From contig CM049320.1 in assembly GCA_026874595.1 (NCBI GenBank), positions 12,177,964 through 12,241,963 on the forward strand: a stretch of 64,000 bases of DNA. The letters run 5' to 3'. The notes beneath the pieces were generated by a model that was given only the letters and a program-made list of their open reading frames with translations, was not told the origin of the DNA and did no database searches. The stretch's first letter is position 1; the number at the start of each line of letters is the position of its first letter. The DNA comes from Sipunculus nudus (Eukaryota; Annelida; Sipuncula; Golfingiida; Sipunculidae). Shown in pieces: positions 59,065 through 64,000 of this stretch. Both the position numbers and the translations under genes were made by a program.

Positions 59065-59185
59065 CTAGATCTCCAATACAGTTGTTTTCCAAAGCTCAGT
59101 TTTGGGTATGATATTATTCCTAGGTCACTGATTTGCAGTGTATATTTATGTTTGACCTTGACCTTATCCTCAAGGCCATCCCTTC
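59065..59185. repeat. Dispersed repeat around TTTGACCTTGACCTT, copy 2
   Basis: AGATCTCCAATACAG, TAGGTCACTGATTTG and TGTTTGACCTTGACCTTATCC pair with 57865-57990. Confidence 0.6.
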
Positions 59186-59489
59186 CAGTGATTGCTCGTT
59201 GATTGCATCATAATTTGAAAAAAAAAAACTTAGTACATAACAGGAAAAATTTTATGTGTGGTAATTAAATTTATAAATAAATGACATATATATATTAGGC
59301 AAGTATGCATTATAACCTGAGAAACTGATGCAGATGTATTGGGTCACTTGCAATTGGTTCAGTGTATTTGTCAGTGTATACTTGCGGAGCATTTTTTTCT
59401 CCAGATTAACAGCTTTTTTTGAGTTACGCATTCAATGCATATATCAGTGACTCAATTTAAGGGAGTTTTTCAGAAGTGACATTTAACAT

Positions 59490-59504
59490 CCACCAGAGGG
59501 CAGC
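59490..59504 (+). promoter_or_regulatory. CTCF-like motif
   Basis: CCACCAGAGGGCAGC, identical to 16008-16022. The flanks differ, so a shared repeat is not evident. Confidence 0.35.
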
Positions 59505-59974
59505 ACTGCCTGATTGCCACATCATTTTTAGCTCTGTGGTACCATTTTACCACATTTGCAGCGTGTCATTATATTTACAGGTTTGAATTTACCAAAAAAA
59601 GAAAAGGCATAAAAGTATCCAACCTTGTTGCTTTGTCAATATGCAGCATAATGATCATTATAATTGAGGATATATATAATATAATATCATTCTGTGGGAG
59701 CAACATCTTGGAGGGATTTGATATACATGTGCAGGGGTTTTGTAAATGAACAAAATATACATTGATACCTGTGTAATACAACCACCTGTGGGACTGGCCA
59801 AAGGTGGGTCTTGATTCACAGGTGGTCTCATAAGAGAGGTGGTCATTCAGACAGGTTCTGTCTAATATAAATTTTACATCTAATTGTGGTACATAACATA
59901 CTCAATGCCAGGACTGAGCTGAAACATTAATTATTACTCACAGATGACCATATGTCATAACTGTTTGTTCCTTA

Positions 59975-59977
<3 letters not shown>

Positions 59978-60035
<58 letters not shown>
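59978..60035. repeat. (TA)n microsatellite, left part
   Basis: An alternating TA tract that ends exactly at the left end of the pogo-like element. It is probably one tract with 61287-61295 and 62065-62143. Confidence 0.95.
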
Positions 60036-60038
<3 letters not shown>

Positions 60039-61286
60039 TGTAGAATGCCTGCTAATGGCCACGCCTCAATAACGGTCAATACGTCTATAACGGTCAGATT
60101 TTCCGGTCCCGAATTTTAGACCGTTATATTTCATAATCATTTTGTTGTCAATTACGGTCACTCCTCTATTCCGTATTACGGCCAGGTTTCTCGGTCCTGC
60201 AGGCCGGGAAAGCCTCGATTACGGTCAGGGGCAGTGACTCCGTGACATGGGCTCAACAAATCGAGCGGCCACTTCTGACCTCAATATCATTACACAATTA
60301 TCCGCTCTCACATATTCCTGTCTGTTAATGAGTGCCTGGATAAAGGTTACCACTCGACCGTGACTGAGTAGTTGGATACGTAACCAGCGTCGTAATACAC
60401 CCACACAGCCTCATTAGTATGCACAATAGTAAGGCATGTGTTCCCACTTGAGTTTATGTTTGTGAATCAGTCGTGCGAGCCGGATCTTAAACTGGGTGTT
60501 TGTCATTTAATTTTTACGAATGACAACCAGCGGGTCCCGATGATTATGTCATCAAAAAAACGTTAGGCAAACTGTGGATCTTTAAACTTTCTTTAATGTC
60601 CTAACACGTACATCAAACGAAAACAGTGTGGCATACATCGCACAGTTTACTCATACATGAATAAATATGAAGGAAAAATAAACATTGTTACATGTATAAA
60701 ATGTTACGTATATTCCGTCCCCATTTCTTTGACCATTATGCCAAGAAAAGACATGAACTTGCTCTCAAAGAAAAGGTAGATCTGATCAGGGTTAGTGACG
60801 GGAAAAGCAGCCGACAGCTAGCAGATATCTATGGTGTCGGCCGAACTCAAGTTTAAAACACACTTAAGAGGAAGCGAGAGATCATGGAACAGTATAAAGA
60901 AATGCAAATGCCAGTAGATAAAGACAGTGTGTATCTACAGGGATAAACTGAACGATGTCATGTGGCAGTGGTTCAACAAATTTGTACAAATATTATGGAT
61001 ATACAATCTGTTTGTAATTAAATAACAAACACTGTATTTGTATATATTGTTGGTAATTGTTATAAATACGGTTGACGTGATTGTAAATTTTTTTATTTTT
61101 TATTGATAACAATTATACTAATACTCTGTATATACGTTTATTTTGTCGATTGTAATATAGATTTGAACTTGGTTTCGTGTTACATTTTACCCCCTTTTCC
61201 AGGTCAAGTCCTGTATAATGGCCACTCCTGTATTAAGGCCACTTTCATCCAGTCCCGATGGTGACCGTAATACAGGCATTCTACTG
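60036..61286 (+). mobile_element. pogo/Tigger-like DNA transposon, defective (1,251 bp)
   Basis: The ends are CAGTGTAGAATGCCTG and, inverted, CAGTAGAATGCCTG, each next to TA, the duplication used by the Tc1/mariner-pogo group. Subterminal copies of ATTACGGTCA/TAACGGTCA are repeated on the left (60067-60230) and as ATGGCCA/GACCGTAATA on the right, as in Tigger elements. The middle keeps a CENP-B-type helix-turn-helix with stop codons. The DDE catalytic domain is missing. Inserted within a (TA)n tract. Confidence 0.85.
60740..60946 (+). pseudogene. CENP-B N-terminal HTH fragment of a pogo transposase
   Basis: The frame from 60740 reads KKRHELALKEKVDLI, then SSRQLADIYGVGRTQV, then a TAA stop (60854-60856), then NTLKRKREIMEQYK. 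This matches the CENPB_N/Psq-like DNA-binding domain that begins Tigger and jerky-type transposases: K-x-LTLKEK-x-x-L-I, then RELA-x-x-F/YGVS, then LKRKEEI. The internal stop and a second TAA at 60944 show it is dead. No DDE domain follows, and the rest to 61286 is AT-rich. Confidence 0.85.
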
Positions 61287-61295
61287 TATATATAT
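61287..61295. repeat. (TA)n remnant between two insertions
   Basis: TATATATAT separates the pogo-like element from the solo LTR and is continuous in register with the tracts on both outer sides. Confidence 0.8.
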
Positions 61296-62060
61296 TGTTA
61301 CAGGTGCTCTTTTTATTATGTGACACGGGCATAACTACTGTTGCGGCACTTGTGTCTGGCCGCTTATTACATTTTATGTTTAATCCGTACTGGTTGGACT
61401 CTCGTTGTCATGTGAGCCTTGGGCTTTTACGCTAGGTTATTGGTCACATGATGAGCAATGTTTTCTAGAGAATTCCTGAAACGTGTGTTTACTGTTGAGT
61501 AGGATCTTATAGACTGTTCAAGAAGTGGAAAATTCCCGGCTTGGGGTGTGAAGGTGTATAAAGGGGCTGTTTTTTAGAACCAGAGGGCAGAGAGCAGAGA
61601 TTTTCCAGGGGACATAGAAGCGTGTGTCAGATTCTAAGACCTTATCCGACAAATGCAGTTATTATACATTTTCAAAGACTTTCTCCTGAATTTTATACAT
61701 TTGGAATTCAGTTTACTTTCTGGGTTGTTGCAAGAACTTTCCACAGGACTGTCACTCTCCGAGAGTTTACATTTAAAGGACTTATCGTGGTGACTGTTTT
61801 GATATCCAGGTACTCTACCATTATCTTTCTATGTGATTGTATTGACTTGTTGCTATAACTCTGTTTTACTGTATAATTGTATTGATTTAGTGTATTGTAT
61901 TGTAAGGGTTGTTTTAAGAATTAATTATAGTTATTTGTTAACAAAAAACAACACTTCTTTATTCATTCCCCTAGACATTTCACACTGCCTAGTGTTTCAG
62001 AATCTGATTTGTTTTTTATCTCCATTACAAAATATGTGATCTGTTTATATTAGGTTCTGT

Positions 62061-62064
<4 letters not shown>
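61296..62064 (+). mobile_element. Probable solo LTR (769 bp)
   Basis: It starts TGTTACAG and ends CTGTAACA, an 8-bp perfect inverted terminus with the TG...CA of retroviral-type LTRs. Inside are a TATAAA (61557-61562) followed by AGAACCAGAGGGCAGAGAGC, consistent with a promoter and transcript start. Both flanks are (AT)n, so a 4- or 6-bp duplication is possible but cannot be proved. No second LTR, primer-binding site or gag/pol follows, so it would be the product of LTR-LTR recombination. The 78-codon frame at 61622-61858 has no domain. The orientation is inferred from TATAAA. Confidence 0.65.
61557..61562 (+). promoter_or_regulatory. TATA box of the LTR
   Basis: GGTGTATAAAGGGGC, the only good TATA box in the LTR, sits about a third of the way in, as expected at the U3/R border. 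Confidence 0.5.

Positions 62065-62143
<79 letters not shown>
62065..62143. repeat. (TA)n microsatellite, right part
   Basis: An alternating AT tract of about 79 bp directly abutting the LTR end. Confidence 0.95.
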
Positions 62144-62145
<2 letters not shown>

Positions 62146-62451
62146 CTTGAATAAACAGGAAGCCATAACATAAATAAAAGAAGAAATTGCTATGGAAAAA
62201 AACTTATATTTGAAGGGAAGGAACATATCCAGTGAAAGTGACATATTTCTTTTAATACCATCTCTTTGGTATGGATTTTCCTGAATGAAACACCAGTACA
62301 AAAAAACTGAGAAAGTAAAAGTTATTAAAGCAAAACGTTCTCTCTCTTGTTTGATGCAATCCTGTTAATGGATCACAGGAAAGCCTGCGAAGGTGGCTTG
62401 ATGACTCAGAATGAAATGTTTAAGCTCAGGTATTGTTTCCTGTCTGGGTAA
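62144..62451. other. Sequence between microsatellite and candidate exon
   Basis: AT-rich DNA with no supported feature. Confidence 0.45.
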
Positions 62452-62490
62452 ACCCACTTGTCCCCAGCGGGAGTTCTGACAATAAGAAAA

Positions 62491-62605
62491 ATGTCAGCTA
62501 CCCCTGAGAACCAATTCATCAGTGTGGACTCCGGCATCTGTCTGTTCTGCTCACACTCAATCTGTGGGGACTTGCAACCAGATTTATCTGCAGCAGTGCA
62601 TGTAG
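62491..62605 (+). CDS. Candidate first coding exon (weak)
   Basis: From an ATG at 62491 (AAAAATGTC) the frame reads MSATPENQFISVDSGICLF, then CSHSICGDLQPDLSAAVHV, and reaches G|GTAAGC at 62606, a strong splice donor. The frame is open from 62452. A CCCACTTGTCCCCAG acceptor-like string ends at 62467, so an internal exon 62468-62605 is an alternative. The segment is less AT-rich than its flanks. The C-x2-C-x4-C pattern (CLFCSHSIC) is visible but I do not recognise a family. No second exon is found before the window end, so this may be chance. Confidence 0.22.
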
Positions 62606-63886
62606 GTAAGCCTAAGTACCATCAGCCAGGCTTCTAGTGATACAAAAAGTTTCAGAACATTATAGATTATAGTGATCATTTCAGTGATCCAGGTGTGATT
62701 TTTTTAATTAGTTACAGTAATAAATGTCAGCTAGATATCTCTGCAAAATTTTGTAATTTTGTAAAGCTAATAATTAAATCTGTTTTAATTTAATGTTTTT
62801 TAAATAGTTTGATAGTTTGAAAATTAAATATTTTATATGTTAATGAAGAGGGTCAGTCCTACCAGTTACCATAATCTTGAGATGAAATGATGTCAGTTGA
62901 TCTTCTTCATAATCTGTGTTAATTCTATGTTCTGAAGAAACACTCTATGTTTAAAAAAGTAATAAGGAGTCAAAAGTGTATGTGGTAAAAATTCTGCATG
63001 TGTGAAAAAAAACCAATAAAAACAGGATAATTCTTTCAGGGAAAAAGCCATCACATGAATTTTACTGCATCCTGTGTTTGTGATAAAGTTGTCTGTGGTG
63101 GCTTTTATTGTTTTTTTCTCCCACAACAGTACATAGACTTAAATAAATCTAGGAATACATAAATCAGAGCTTCAAAGTTTTTCTTTTAAAATGTCCCCTT
63201 TTTTCATCATCCAGCACTTGTTCTGGTAAATGTCATTGTGACAAAAGTTATTACCAGGAAATGGAAAAAGTTCATGAATTCCAGCAGGTGGGAACTTGGA
63301 GAGCAAGAAAGATGAATGGACTGTCAATAACTGTCAGAGATGACCAAGCAGAAAAGCAAAAACCAAACAGTGTAAGGTGTTAAAGGTTCAGAGAGGAGGG
63401 AGGATAGACTGTGATGATGCAGAGAGTGATGGCTGACCAGAAAATGAAATAATACACACAACACACCTTTTTGTACGAGCTCCTATTTCAGCTTGCTTTC
63501 TGCATATATAGTTAGGGAGAAAACTTGTTCCTGTATTAAAAATGTTGCATGATTTTATTGATTTATATCAAAAAAAGTTTAAATATGTTAAATAATGCCC
63601 TTGCTCCTTGATTAAACTTTGAAGCCATTGGCAATCCTGTAACAGTAGGAAGTATACCATGATGTTAGTCTGTGTTCATTATCAGCTCAGTTCACTGTAC
63701 TCAGGGTTGTATGAACTGTAGTCTTTTCCACTGTGCTCCTGGCCAGCAAGCTGGTAGGCCATGAACAAAGCACACTTTAAAAAGGTAAAATTTAGTTACA
63801 GGTAGAATACACAAAATGTGACTTGCAGAAATATCTTTGTATAAGTAGAAATAATTTGAAAATCTGCTTGATATAAATAGCTTTTT
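62606..63886. other. Sequence after candidate exon, no feature recognised
   Basis: AT-rich DNA. The 77-codon minus frame at 62893-63126 lacks motifs. No matching downstream exon was found. Confidence 0.45.
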
Positions 63887-64000
63887 AGCGAACCTGTGAG
63901 CTTATGCGATGGCGCAGCGTCGTCCGTCTGCCGTCCAGGGCTGGCTTTCCACCGTCCATGGCTGTAAGTCAGAAACTGTCCGAGCTAGCAGCTCCAAATT
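63887..64000 (+). mobile_element. Family E element, 5' end, cut by window edge
   Basis: After five T residues it starts AGCGAACCTGTGAGCTTATG, then CGATGGCGCAGCGTCGTCCG, CAGGGCTGGCTTTCCACC and ATGGCTGTAAGTCAGAAAC. It is the best-preserved copy of the start seen at 42022 and 42568. Continuation lies outside the window. Confidence 0.7.

Overview
The window looks like AT-rich intergenic or intronic DNA of an animal, packed with non-autonomous transposons. I see no complete host gene, no rRNA, no CRISPR array and no bacterial-style operon. Two things point to a marine invertebrate, most likely a mollusc or other lophotrochozoan. One is interspersed elements that begin with a near-palindrome (AGCTCAGCTGACTATAAG...), run into a (CCGT)n microsatellite and end in a palindrome plus CTTGTT, the layout known from bivalve 'pearl' elements and HINE/Helentron relatives. 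The other is the general mix of hAT, pogo, SINE and Helitron-like elements. The species assignment is inference.

Layout. 1-3368: AT-rich DNA with a hAT element (854-2404) flanked by a perfect 8-bp duplication. 3369-12685: a four-element nest. A minus-strand element of family B is split by a family A element (5334-11387, about 330-bp tandem units), which itself contains a plus-strand B copy (5735-8361) and a D element (10035-11205). 13103-13512: 30-bp minisatellite. 13692-13966: a 275-bp miniature B element. 14063-14460: a probable hAT MITE. 16253-17313: a second hAT with a recognisable transposase C-terminus and AAATGC arrays. 18679-19230: a third hAT. 24240-25288: GC-richer segment ending like a Helitron. 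25343-27807: B element with two successive 3' ends. 31487-31672: tRNA-derived SINE. 34030-36480: GAGAATTC-type repeat fragments and a palindromic insert. 38885-39935: second D copy. 40609-40914: nine 34-bp tandem repeats. 42022-42800: family E fragments with a cluster of GTCTAGAC palindromes. 43235-43573: MITE with ~68-bp inverted repeats. 43831-44030 and 45540-46005: minisatellites. 46010-54700: a second nest (C containing A containing two B copies). 56730-57560: more family C. 59978-62143: a (TA)n tract interrupted by a broken pogo/Tigger element and a solo LTR. 62452-62605: the only short open frame that resembles a host exon, weakly. 63887-64000: family E element cut by the window end.

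The most informative results come from comparing copies. Three nested insertions can be set against an uninterrupted copy of the same target, and each shows exactly two extra T residues. Three otherwise dissimilar repeat families (A, C, D) carry the same palindrome, GGTGGCGCCACC, at least 18 exact times here. Three hAT elements share CAGGGTTGG ends and 8-bp duplications, yet each carries unrelated short repeats just inside its ends.
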